From NCBI GenBank assembly GCA_902784305.1, contig CACZUK010000009.1:1-32289 (forward strand): a stretch of 32,289 nucleotides of DNA. The letters run 5' to 3'. The notes under the pieces are model-generated. The model was not told the origin of the DNA. It was given only the letters and a program-made list of their open reading frames with translations, and searched no databases. This stretch comes from Oscillospiraceae bacterium (GTDB lineage: Bacteria > Bacillota > Clostridia > Oscillospirales > Oscillospiraceae). Below are positions 7,013 to 14,573 of the stretch, in pieces. Within the stretch, counting starts at the first letter, position 1; the number at the start of each line of letters is the position of its first letter. The position numbers and the translations under genes are program-made.

Positions 7013-9897
7013 TTGTCACGGGTATGAGCTGCGCCGCCTGCCAGGCCCGGGTGGAAAAGGCGGTGAATCAGGTCCCCGGCGTGGAATCCTGCTCGGTCAG
7101 CCTGCTGACCAACTCCATGGGCGTGGAGGGCAGCGCGGACCCTGCCGCCATCATCCGGGCGGTGGAGCAGGCGGGCTACGGGGCCAGCGTCAAGGGCGCG
7201 GCACAGGAGCAGAGCGCCGCCCAGCGCCGCGCCGCCGATGAGGACGCGCTGGTGGACCGGGAGACGCCGAAGCTCCGGCGCAGACTGCTGCTCTCCCTGG
7301 GCTTTCTGACGGCGCTGATGTATCTCACCATGGGCCACCACATGCTGGGCTGGCCCCTGCCTCCTCCTCTGGACGGCAACTTTTTGGCTCTGACGTTGAC
7401 GCAGCTGCTGCTCAGCGCCGCGGCCATGCTCATCAACCACAAGTTTTTCACCAGCGGCTTCTCCTCCCTGCTCCACGGCGCGCCGAACATGGACACGCTG
7501 GTGGCCCTGGGCTCGTCCGTGTCCTTCGGGTGGAGCGTGGCGGTTTTCTACCAGATGTGCGGCATTATCGCCGCCGGTGGGAACAATTCCGCGCTGATGG
7601 AGCTGTGTCACAGCCAGCTCTACTTTGAGTCCGCCGCCATGATTCCCGCCCTCATCACCGTGGGCAAAATGCTTGAAGCGCGCTCCAAGGGCCGGACCAC
7701 CGACGCGCTCAAGAGCCTGATGAAGCTCTTCCCCAAGACCGCGGTCGTCCTCAGGAACGGTGAGGAGGTCACAGTGGACATCGACGCGGTGCAGTCCGGA
7801 GACGAGTTCGTGGTGCGGCCCGGCGAGAGCATCCCCGTGGACGGCGTCGTGCTGGAGGGCAGCAGCGCCTTGAACGAGGCCGCCCTCACCGGCGAGAGCA
7901 TCCCCGTGGAGAAGGCCGAGGGCGACGCGGTCAGCGCGGCCACCCTCAACCAGAGCGGCTTTCTGCGCTGCCGGGCCACCCGCGTGGGCGAGGACACCAC
8001 CCTGAGCCAAATCATCCGCATGGTTTCCGACGCGGCGGCCACCAAGGCACCCATTGCCCGCATTGCGGACCGGGTTTCCGGCGTGTTCGTGCCCGCGGTC
8101 ATCGGCATCGCGGCGGTGGTCACTGCCCTGTGGCTGATTGGCGGGCAGAGCTTGAGCTTTGCCCTGGCCCGGGGCATCTCCGTGCTGGTCATCTCCTGCC
8201 CCTGTGCCCTGGGTCTGGCCACGCCGGTGGCCATTATGGTGGGCAACGGGCTGGGAGCCAAAAACGGGATTTTGTTCAAGACCAGCGAGGCGCTGGAGTC
8301 CGCGGGACGGGTCCAAATCGTGGCGCTGGACAAGACCGGCACCATCACCTCCGGCATGCCCCAGGTGACAGACCTGCGCCCCGCTTCGGGCTGCTCCGAG
8401 GAGCGCCTGCTCCGCGTCGCCTACGCTCTGGAGCAGCGCAGTGAGCACCCGCTGGCCCGGGCCATTGTGGACGAGGCTCACAGGCGCGGTCTGGAGGCCG
8501 AGCCGGTCACGCGGTTCCAGGCCCTCACCGGCTCCGGGCTGGTGGGCGAGCTGGACGGAAAGACCGTCCACGGCGGCAGCGACAGCTTCATCCGCACGCT
8601 GGTGCGCCTGCCCGAAGAGGTCGAGCACGCCGCCGCGGAGCTGTCCCAGGCGGGCAAGACGCCCCTGTTCTTCGAGGAGGATGGGGTGCTGCTGGGCATC
8701 ATCGCCGTGGCGGACGTGCTCAAGGAGGATTCCCCCGCCGCCATCCGCCAGCTGCGGCGCATGGGTCTGGAGGTGGTCATGCTCACCGGCGACAACGAGC
8801 GCACCGCCCAGGCCATCGGTGCCCAGGCGGGCGTGGACCAGGTGGTGGCCGGAGTGCTCCCCGACGGCAAGGAGGCCGCCATCCGCGCCCTTCAGCGCCG
8901 GGGCCGCGTGGCCATGGTGGGCGACGGCATAAACGACGCTCCCGCCCTCACCCGGGCTGACGTGGGCATCGCCATCGGCGCGGGCACCGACGTAGCCATT
9001 GACAGCGCCGACGTGGTGCTGATGAACAGCCGCCTCTCCGACGTGGCCGCCGCCGTGCGGCTCAGCCGGGCGACTCTGCGGAACATCCACGAGAACCTGT
9101 TCTGGGCCTTCTTCTACAACCTGATTTGCATCCCGCTGGCCGCGGGGGCCTTCGCGTGGAAGATGAATCCCATGGTGGGTGCGGCTGCTATGAGCCTGTC
9201 CAGCTTCACCGTGTGCATGAACGCGCTGCGGCTGAACCTGTTCCGGCTCCACGACGAGCGCCACGACCGTCCCATGGGCAAGCGCGCCGCTCCGGCGGAG
9301 GCGGTGGAGGCTGAGAGCAGCAATCCGGCGAAATCCGCACCCGCCTGCCCGGTGGAGCCTGAGAGCAGCGGTTCGGCGGAATCCGCGCGTGCCTGCCCGG
9401 TGGAGCCGGTCTGTTGTGCAGCGGAGGCCGCGCCCGGCTGCGCCTGTGACGTGACCGAGCCGTCTGAGGAGCAAATCACCCTGCACATCGGCGGCATGAT
9501 GTGCCCCCACTGCGAGAACCGCGTCAAAACGGCGCTGGAGGCCGTCCCCGGCGTGGTGCTGGCCCGGCCCAGCCACGAGGCGGGCACCGCCGTGCTCACC
9601 CTGTCACAGTCCGTCCCGGAGGAGGCCCTGCGCGCCGCCGTTGAGGGTCAGGATTATGAATATATTTCCCTGGAAAGGAGCAAAACCATGAAGAAAAGCG
9701 TCAAAATCGAGGACATGATGTGCCCCCACTGCGAGGCCAACGTCAAGAAGGCTCTGGAGGCCCTGGAGGGCGTGACCAGCGCCGAGGTCAGCCACAAGGA
9801 GGGCACCGCCGTGCTCACCCTGAGCCAGGACGTGCCCTACGCCGTGATTCAGAAGGCCGTGGAGGACAAGGGCTACACCTTCGTGGGCGTGCTGTAA
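7000..9897 (+). CDS. copA: Cu(I)-exporting P1B-ATPase CopA fused to two C-terminal HMA domains
   Basis: P-type copper exporter of 965 aa, inner membrane. Order: N-terminal heavy-metal-associated (HMA) domain with GMSCAAC at 8-14; paired N-terminal membrane helices; actuator with LTGES; transport-site CPC at 400-402; phosphorylation site DKTGT at 444-448; SEHPLA; GDGINDAP near 641; last helix pair near 705-740. Typical CopA would end there. Here a Cys-rich linker with a 16-residue repeat follows, then two more HMA domains with CPHC at 835-838 and 908-911. The last HMA begins at Met897, preceded by its own SD, and looks like a former separate copZ. No good SD precedes ATG 7000 (ttgaaaaaATGG), but MEQFLVTGMSC fits the family start. 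A hairpin terminator follows. Confidence 0.93.
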   Translation: MEQFLVTGMSCAACQARVEKAVNQVPGVESCSVSLLTNSMGVEGSADPAAIIRAVEQAGYGASVKGAAQEQSAAQRRAADEDALVDRETPKLRRRLLLSLGFLTALMYLTMGHHMLGWPLPPPLDGNFLALTLTQLLLSAAAMLINHKFFTSGFSSLLHGAPNMDTLVALGSSVSFGWSVAVFYQMCGIIAAGGNNSALMELCHSQLYFESAAMIPALITVGKMLEARSKGRTTDALKSLMKLFPKTAVVLRNGEEVTVDIDAVQSGDEFVVRPGESIPVDGVVLEGSSALNEAALTGESIPVEKAEGDAVSAATLNQSGFLRCRATRVGEDTTLSQIIRMVSDAAATKAPIARIADRVSGVFVPAVIGIAAVVTALWLIGGQSLSFALARGISVLVISCPCALGLATPVAIMVGNGLGAKNGILFKTSEALESAGRVQIVALDKTGTITSGMPQVTDLRPASGCSEERLLRVAYALEQRSEHPLARAIVDEAHRRGLEAEPVTRFQALTGSGLVGELDGKTVHGGSDSFIRTLVRLPEEVEHAAAELSQAGKTPLFFEEDGVLLGIIAVADVLKEDSPAAIRQLRRMGLEVVMLTGDNERTAQAIGAQAGVDQVVAGVLPDGKEAAIRALQRRGRVAMVGDGINDAPALTRADVGIAIGAGTDVAIDSADVVLMNSRLSDVAAAVRLSRATLRNIHENLFWAFFYNLICIPLAAGAFAWKMNPMVGAAAMSLSSFTVCMNALRLNLFRLHDERHDRPMGKRAAPAEAVEAESSNPAKSAPACPVEPESSGSAESARACPVEPVCCAAEAAPGCACDVTEPSEEQITLHIGGMMCPHCENRVKTALEAVPGVVLARPSHEAGTAVLTLSQSVPEEALRAAVEGQDYEYISLERSKTMKKSVKIEDMMCPHCEANVKKALEALEGVTSAEVSHKEGTAVLTLSQDVPYAVIQKAVEDKGYTFVGVL
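9304..9399 (+). repeat. 48-bp tandem repeat coding the Cys-containing CopA linker
   Basis: 9304-9351 and 9352-9399 encode VEAESSNPAKSAPACP and VEPESSGSAESARACP; a third partial unit starts VEP at 9400 and leads into CCAAEAAPGCAC. The 16-codon period keeps the frame. Each unit ends in ACP, so the linker gains a cysteine per copy. Confidence 0.85.
9688..9897 (+). CDS. CopZ-like copper chaperone, nested in frame at the 3' end of copA
   Basis: ATG 9688 is preceded by AAAGGAG (9674-9680) with 7-nt spacing, an ideal ribosome site inside the copA reading frame. From it a 69-aa protein, MKKSVKIEDMMCPHC..., would be made: exactly one HMA domain with the CPHC Cu(I) site and the size of a CopZ chaperone. 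The same residues are also the last domain of the CopA fusion. Either copZ was a separate gene whose upstream stop codon was lost, or both fused and free forms are produced. The free product is inferred from the start signal only. Confidence 0.55.
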   Translation: MKKSVKIEDMMCPHCEANVKKALEALEGVTSAEVSHKEGTAVLTLSQDVPYAVIQKAVEDKGYTFVGVL

Positions 9898-9932
9898 GCG
9901 TTTCCCGCTCCATTGTTCCAAAAAGACATGAA

Positions 9933-9976
9933 AACACCCTCCGCTCCCCGGTTTGGGGAGGGAGGGTGTTCGTTTT
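9933..9976. terminator. Bidirectional terminator between copA and the convergent membrane gene
   Basis: Long stem AACACCCTC plus CTCCCC (9933-9949) pairs with GGGGAG plus GAGGGTGTT (9955-9970), followed by CGTTTT on the plus strand and by an A/T-rich run on the other side. It serves convergent transcription units. Confidence 0.8.
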
Positions 9977-10004
9977 GGGTTTCGGGAACGCCCGCGCCGC
10001 AGAG

Positions 10005-11771
10005 TCACCCGGCCGGAGTCAGCGTCAGGCTCTGGGCCTCCAGAATCGAGCCGCTCTCCCCCGGGATGTAGCCCAGCGTGACCTCCTGCCCGGGGTTCAG
10101 CAGCACCGCCATGGGCTCCTGGCTGGCGCTGATGGAGTAGTAGACCCCCTCCTGCCCCTGGAGGGCGAGGAAGTAGACCGTGTTGCCGTTGATGACCGCG
10201 CTGCGCAGGTCCGCAATGACCCCGGTGACGCTCTCCAGCTCCGTGGGCTCCTCCTCCACGTGGTCCGTCACGATGATGCCGTTCTCCTCCAGAAGCTGCT
10301 CGTAGGCGCTCTGACAGGCCTTCACCGTGGAGCCGGTGGCGGTAATCTGGTAGTCGCCCACGTTCACCATGGCGTACATCTTCACCAGCTGCGCCCCGTC
10401 CTTCAGGGCCATGAAGTAGGTCGGCTCGTCGGAGATGTTCAGCAGAATCGGGAAGGTGGCCGAGTAGTTCAGATGCTGCACCGCGCCCTCCGCGCTGCTC
10501 ATGGCCGAGTACTCCTCCGCGCCGGTCACGTGGTAGAACCGCGCCTCCTTGGTGCGCTGATTCACCAGAATGAAGCCCACATTGGACTCGTCGCTGCCCG
10601 CCGAGGTCACGCCGGTGTACATATAGACATCGTCGTTCAAAGCGATGTAGTTGTAGCCGTCCGTGGTGATGGTCACGCCCTTTTGCCCCAGCCAGCTGTT
10701 GAGCCAGCCGCTGACCAGCGTGCCGTGGTAGTTGTACTGCTCCACCAGCAGGTTGGCGCTGTAGACCCGGTCCACCCAGCTGGGCACCTCCTCGTAGTAC
10801 TGGTGCTCACCGGTGACGGCGTTGACCATCACCGCGCCGCGCACGTCCACGCCGCCGAAGAGCCCGATGGTGTGGACCTCCCGGGAGCAGACCCACCAGG
10901 GCTGACCGTCGTCGTCGATTTCAAAGTTCACGTCCCCGAACATCATAGTCGGGTACTGAAAACGGAGGAAACGGTACAGATTGCGGCCAAAATGCTCGCT
11001 GGTGGTGTAGCGCATGCCCTCCTCCAGCTGCACCAGCCTCGTCTCCTGGCTGACCATGTTCACCACCACGTAGGCGGGGATGCCCTCCGCGCGGTTGTTG
11101 AACCACTTGATGAGGTTGCCGTACTCCAGCGGCGAGACCCGCACCGGCTCGCCCCGGTAGTTGATTTGGGAATAGGCGTCGCTGACCTCAAACTGGGAGA
11201 CCAGATTCGAGTTGCTGCTGATGTTGCCCAGGGCGCGGCGGCCCAGCTGGATGGCGGAGTACAAATCCAGCATGGGAATCCGGTTGTAGGAAACCTCCGA
11301 GACCTCCGAGGCGAAGTCGCCGGTCTGCACGTCCAGCAGGTCCCGGTACGCCCCGGCGTGGAAAATCACCATGGAGCTCACGTTCCCCAGCACGCACGCC
11401 AGGCCCACAGCCGCCAGCGCGCCCGCCAGCAGCTTTTGCCACGGGTGCATCCTTCCGGAGCTGCGCCGGGTGGAGCGGGGCCGGAAAAAGCGGTTCAGGT
11501 TTATCCGAAGCCGTCCGCCCACCACCACGAACAGGGGCTCCGACCCCGGGGCGTCGTCCCACTCGACGCTCTGCTCCTCCGGAGCGCGGGAGCCGAAGCC
11601 AAGCAGGGCGGCAACCAGAACCACAATCAAAAAGGCGTAAAACTCTCCGGACATGGGGTTGAGCGGCGGGAGCAGGATGTAGAAATACAATCCGCCCACA
11701 ATGGCTGCCGTGAGCAGGCTGCGCACAACGCGCCCGCCGTTGCCCGGAGCGCTTCGGAATCGTTTGGACAC
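10005..11771 (-). CDS. Uncharacterised membrane protein with a large extracytoplasmic domain
   Basis: 588 aa; I do not recognise a named family. GTG 11771 is chosen because AAGGAGGG (minus strand, 11785-11778) lies 6 nt upstream. The longer frame to ATG 11867 has no SD, its start codon falls in a predicted -10 box, and it adds a low-complexity Gly/Ala/Asn stretch. Three membrane helices are visible (about 17-36, 44-60 and 115-133). The remaining 450 residues should be outside the cell and carry several YxxI/V beta-rich segments and a C-terminal part with an OB-like feel (VTGVIADLRSAVINGNTVYFLAL). There is no catalytic motif I can name. The gene stands alone between two terminators. Confidence 0.75.
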   Translation of the reverse strand: MSKRFRSAPGNGGRVVRSLLTAAIVGGLYFYILLPPLNPMSGEFYAFLIVVLVAALLGFGSRAPEEQSVEWDDAPGSEPLFVVVGGRLRINLNRFFRPRSTRRSSGRMHPWQKLLAGALAAVGLACVLGNVSSMVIFHAGAYRDLLDVQTGDFASEVSEVSYNRIPMLDLYSAIQLGRRALGNISSNSNLVSQFEVSDAYSQINYRGEPVRVSPLEYGNLIKWFNNRAEGIPAYVVVNMVSQETRLVQLEEGMRYTTSEHFGRNLYRFLRFQYPTMMFGDVNFEIDDDGQPWWVCSREVHTIGLFGGVDVRGAVMVNAVTGEHQYYEEVPSWVDRVYSANLLVEQYNYHGTLVSGWLNSWLGQKGVTITTDGYNYIALNDDVYMYTGVTSAGSDESNVGFILVNQRTKEARFYHVTGAEEYSAMSSAEGAVQHLNYSATFPILLNISDEPTYFMALKDGAQLVKMYAMVNVGDYQITATGSTVKACQSAYEQLLEENGIIVTDHVEEEPTELESVTGVIADLRSAVINGNTVYFLALQGQEGVYYSISASQEPMAVLLNPGQEVTLGYIPGESGSILEAQSLTLTPAG

Positions 11772-11865
11772 AGAGGTCCCTCCTTCCTCGTTGGAACCGC
11801 CGTTTGCGCCGGCGTCTTTGCGCGCGTTCGCCGCGGTCCCCTTGCTTTTGTCGAATCCGCTTTTC

Positions 11866-11894
11866 ATTTTACCACATCACAGTGGGAAAGGCAA
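11866..11894 (-). promoter_or_regulatory. Proximal promoter of the membrane-protein gene
   Basis: Minus strand TTGCCT (11894-11889), 17 nt, TGG then TAAAAT (11871-11866), an extended -10. It would start transcription about 90 nt before the GTG start. Confidence 0.5.
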
Positions 11895-12016
11895 ACCCTA
11901 TCGCGTCGAATCGGGTCAACGGGCTGAAAAATCCCGGAAAACGGCCCGGTGACGCTCCGCCGAATGCCGAATATGCTGACAGGGTATTCTCCTTTACATC
12001 AATGTGATTGTTTAAT

Positions 12017-12045
12017 ATAATGCATACTTTAGCGCTTTTTGTCAA
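12017..12045 (-). promoter_or_regulatory. Distal promoter of the membrane-protein gene
   Basis: Minus strand TTGACA (12045-12040), 17 nt, CATTAT (12022-12017). The -35 is perfect. Transcripts from here would have a leader of about 240 nt before GTG 11771. Confidence 0.5.
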
Positions 12046-12143
12046 TTATCTCGCACTCTGAGGCGGGAGTATGGTCAAAGCATTGCCACGTCGCGGCGGG
12101 AGGGCCAAATTCCGCCCCATCGAGCTGTTTCAACGGTCCAAAC

Positions 12144-12200
12144 ACACAAAAACGCCCTGTCACCTCTCCTCCGGAAGAGAAAAAAAGTGACAGGGCCTTT
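12144..12200. terminator. Terminator after the pullulanase gene
   Basis: Perfect 10-bp stem GCCCTGTCAC (12154-12163) with GTGACAGGGC (12187-12196). Read on the minus strand it is followed by GTTTTTGTG; on the plus strand by CTTTTCCTTT. It lies about 45 nt after the minus-strand pulA stop. Confidence 0.85.
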
Positions 12201-12239
12201 TCCTTTACAGTATTTTAAATCCGATAAATGGTGCAAAAA

Positions 12240-14147
12240 TCAGCGCAGCTTGCCCAAAATCGTCACACTTTGAGGCAGCAGCGTGAGGGTGCCCCGGCAG
12301 ACGCTCCGGGTCTTCTCCTTCCAGAGCAGACTGCTTTTGCCGTCGCAGAGCAGCCGCCACTGGCCGGGCAGCAGCGTCACCACCTGCTCCGTTTCGTGGG
12401 GGTTGTAGTAAATCATCGCCTGACGCCAGCGCCGGCAGGTCTGGAGCAGGAAGCCGATGCAGGCTCCCGGCGCGTCCAGGAAGAGGATGTCCAGCGCCTG
12501 CTCCGCCGTCAGGGAGCCGGGATAGAGCTCCCGGCGCAGGGCCAGCAGGCCCTTGTACCACTCCACCAAATCCGAAAACTCCGCCATTCTCGCCCAATCC
12601 AGCCGGTTCAGGCTCTCCGGGCCGGTGTAGCTGTTGCCGTTGCCCAGCTTGGTGCGGCCGAACTCCTCGCCGCTCTGGAAGAAGCCCAGGCCGGGCAGGG
12701 TCAGGTAGATGCCCGCGGCCAGCCGGTTCTCCTGGAGCAGCGCCTCCTCCTTGGCGTAAAAGTCCTGACTGCCCCGCTGCACCACCAGCCGGTCCCACAG
12801 CGTGAAGTTGTCGTGGCAGGAGACATACTGCACCACCTGACCGGGATTCTGCGCATAGCCGCCCCGCTCCCCGTCACACCAGCCGTGGACCGCGCCCAGC
12901 AGCCGCTCCTTCAAATCCTTCGTGGCAGCGCCGCTGGCGTAGCCGCTCTGACGCACGTCAAAGGGGCTGCCCACCAGCAGGTTCCGGGTGTCGTCGCTGA
13001 AGACGCCGATGCGGCGCTCCATCAGGTCCATGGCGTCCTTGTTGGCCGAAACCGCGCCGTTCTTCATCTGCGGCGGCAGGGCCGACCAGGGCTCCCCGTA
13101 CATCAGAATCCCCTCGCCCCCGGGCAGCTTGTCCAGCCGCGCGCGGATGAGGTTCATGGTCTTCACGTCGTGGACGGCCATCAGGTCGAAGCGGAAGCCG
13201 TCGATGTGGTACTCGCTGGCCCAGTAGCACACGGATTCCACCATGAACTGCCGGAACATGGGCCGGTCACTGGCCGTCTCCGTGCCGCAGCCGGAGCCGT
13301 TGGCGAAGCCGCCGTCCTTGAGGTAGCGGTAATAGCTCCCCGGTGCCGTGCGGTGGAACCAGGAGTCCCACACAAAGGTGTGGTTGTACACCACATCCAT
13401 GATGACCCCGATGCCCGCCCGGTGGAGGGCCTGAATCATCTGCTTGCACTCCCGGATGCGCACCGCGCCGTGGAAGGGGTCGCAGGAGAAGCTGCCCTCG
13501 GGCAGATTGAAGTTCTCCGGGTCGTAGCCCCAGTTGTAGACCATCTGCGGGTTGCGCTCGTCCACGGTGCAGAAGTCAAAAATCGGCTGGAGCTGCACAT
13601 GGGTGACGCCCAGGTCCTTTAAGTAGTTCAGGCAGGTGGGCACCTCCCCCTGTCCGTCCAGGGTGGTGTCCGTCTCCGTGAAGGCCAGATAGCGGCCCCG
13701 GTTGCGCTCCGAGACGCCGCTGCGGGGGTCCGAGCTGAAGTCCCGCACGTGGGTCTCCCAGACCACCGGCACCGTCTTGCGGCGGCGCGGACCCCGGTCC
13801 CGCTTCCAGCCGGGCGGGTCCGTGGACTCCAGGTCCACCACCATGCTGCGCTTGCCGTTCACACCCGCCGCCAGCGCCCAGGGGTCCGCCGACCAGGTGA
13901 CAGAGCCGGAGCAGTCCGTCACCTGATACTGATAGAACTGATTCTTCAGATTGCCGTGAATGGTGTGCTCAAAAATCCCATCGCCCTGGGTCTGCATGGC
14001 AATTTCACCCAGAAACCGCGCGCCCGGCTCCTCATCGCTGCCCGTGGCGAAGCGCTGCACCAGCACCTTCACCGCCTGAGGCGCCCAAAGGCGAAATACC
14101 GTCCGATCCGGGGTGTAGTCGGCCCCGAAGGGCATCTTCTTCCTCAT
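12240..14147 (-). CDS. pulA: Type I pullulanase (GH13)
   Basis: Debranching enzyme cleaving alpha-1,6 links of pullulan, glycogen or starch, 635 aa. N-terminal CBM48-like beta domain (about 1-110, FRLWAPQAVKVLV), then the GH13 barrel with the type I pullulanase signature YNWGYDP near 203-209, nucleophile Asp321 (GFRFDLM), acid/base Glu352 (YGEPW), and transition-state Asp446 (SCHDN). There is no signal peptide or surface anchor, so it is likely cytoplasmic and used on stored glycogen or imported dextrins. ATG 14147 is chosen over 14171 because a GGAGG-containing purine run lies about 9 nt before it. No glycogen genes are adjacent. Confidence 0.9.
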   Translation of the reverse strand: MRKKMPFGADYTPDRTVFRLWAPQAVKVLVQRFATGSDEEPGARFLGEIAMQTQGDGIFEHTIHGNLKNQFYQYQVTDCSGSVTWSADPWALAAGVNGKRSMVVDLESTDPPGWKRDRGPRRRKTVPVVWETHVRDFSSDPRSGVSERNRGRYLAFTETDTTLDGQGEVPTCLNYLKDLGVTHVQLQPIFDFCTVDERNPQMVYNWGYDPENFNLPEGSFSCDPFHGAVRIRECKQMIQALHRAGIGVIMDVVYNHTFVWDSWFHRTAPGSYYRYLKDGGFANGSGCGTETASDRPMFRQFMVESVCYWASEYHIDGFRFDLMAVHDVKTMNLIRARLDKLPGGEGILMYGEPWSALPPQMKNGAVSANKDAMDLMERRIGVFSDDTRNLLVGSPFDVRQSGYASGAATKDLKERLLGAVHGWCDGERGGYAQNPGQVVQYVSCHDNFTLWDRLVVQRGSQDFYAKEEALLQENRLAAGIYLTLPGLGFFQSGEEFGRTKLGNGNSYTGPESLNRLDWARMAEFSDLVEWYKGLLALRRELYPGSLTAEQALDILFLDAPGACIGFLLQTCRRWRQAMIYYNPHETEQVVTLLPGQWRLLCDGKSSLLWKEKTRSVCRGTLTLLPQSVTILGKLR

Positions 14148-14162
14148 GCTCCCTCTCCTCCC

Positions 14163-14186
14163 CCCGTCCACAGCCCTGGGGACGGG
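14163..14186 (-). other. Hairpin in the pulA leader next to the SD
   Basis: CCCGTCC (14163-14169) pairs with GGACGGG (14180-14186). Just upstream in the leader a second hairpin, GCGCTGA with TCAGCGC (14195-14213), follows. Neither has a T run, so they look like leader structure rather than terminators. The first abuts the purine-rich ribosome site. Confidence 0.5.
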
Positions 14187-14236
14187 TACATAAAGCGCTG
14201 AACCTGTCAGCGCCTCCGTTTCACTTTTATTTGTCC

Positions 14237-14265
14237 ATTTTAACCCAAATGACCGTTATATGCAA
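14237..14265 (-). promoter_or_regulatory. Promoter of pulA
   Basis: Minus strand TTGCAT (14265-14260), 17 nt, TAAAAT (14242-14237). The leader would be about 80 nt and includes two hairpins. Confidence 0.6.
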
Positions 14266-14500
14266 GCCTTTTTCTCAGATTCTGCAAAGAGAATTGTTTA
14301 CCCTGATGAGAGTAGGGAATTTAGGCCGCATCAGGCAAAAATGAAAACCTTTTCGCACCTTCCCAGTGCAACTATTCCTCTGTCAGAAAGATTTCCGTCT
14401 GTTTTATTTATATCCGGCGCGTTTCCCGCCTGTAAAACGCACTCACGGCGCAACTTCGCCAATTGCCCGCATTGATGCAGAAAAACCGCACATTTTAGGC

Positions 14501-14529
14501 TTGTGTTTTCCCTCCGCGCCGGGTATAAT
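14501..14529 (+). promoter_or_regulatory. Promoter of pyk
   Basis: TTGTGT (14501-14506), 17 nt, perfect TATAAT (14524-14529), 45 nt before the pyk ATG. Confidence 0.65.
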
Positions 14530-14573
14530 GGAGTGGAACAAGCCTTGATTCGCCTCAGAAGGAGTTGAACGTG

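Larger units (their letters stand above)
11772..12239. other. Gene-free stretch: leader, two promoters, terminator
   Basis: 468 bases with no supported gene. They hold the SD and leader of the minus-strand membrane-protein gene, its two candidate promoters, and the terminator of the pullulanase gene. The part around 12000-12050 is clearly AT-richer than the neighbourhood. I see no riboswitch fold that I recognise in the leader. Confidence 0.7.
14148..14573. other. Gene-free divergent region between pulA and pyk
   Basis: 426 bases of lower GC. They hold the pulA promoter and leader on the minus strand and the pyk promoter on the plus strand. Between them CCTGATG (from 14299) pairs with CATCAGG (ending 14336) around a 20-nt loop. 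No RNA family is recognised and no ORF is supported. Confidence 0.6.

Noticed and set aside
6773-7027. 84-codon ORF across the csoR-copA repeat
   Set aside because: Only repeat sequence read by chance; no SD, and it overlaps the copA start.
6805-9576. 923-codon minus-strand ORF opposite copA
   Set aside because: Shadow of copA: low-complexity composition and no domain, while the plus strand has every P-type ATPase motif.
11772-11867. Extended N-terminus (ATG 11867) for the membrane protein
   Set aside because: The ATG lies in a predicted -10 box with no SD, whereas GTG 11771 has AAGGAGGG at ideal distance.
9720-11927. 735-codon plus-strand ORF through the copA end, terminator and membrane gene
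   Set aside because: It crosses a terminator and two convergent genes and has no recognisable domain.
14299-14336. Hammerhead-like CTGATGAG in a 7-bp inverted repeat
   Set aside because: The GAAA core and cleavage-site strand of a hammerhead ribozyme are absent; only the stem remains.
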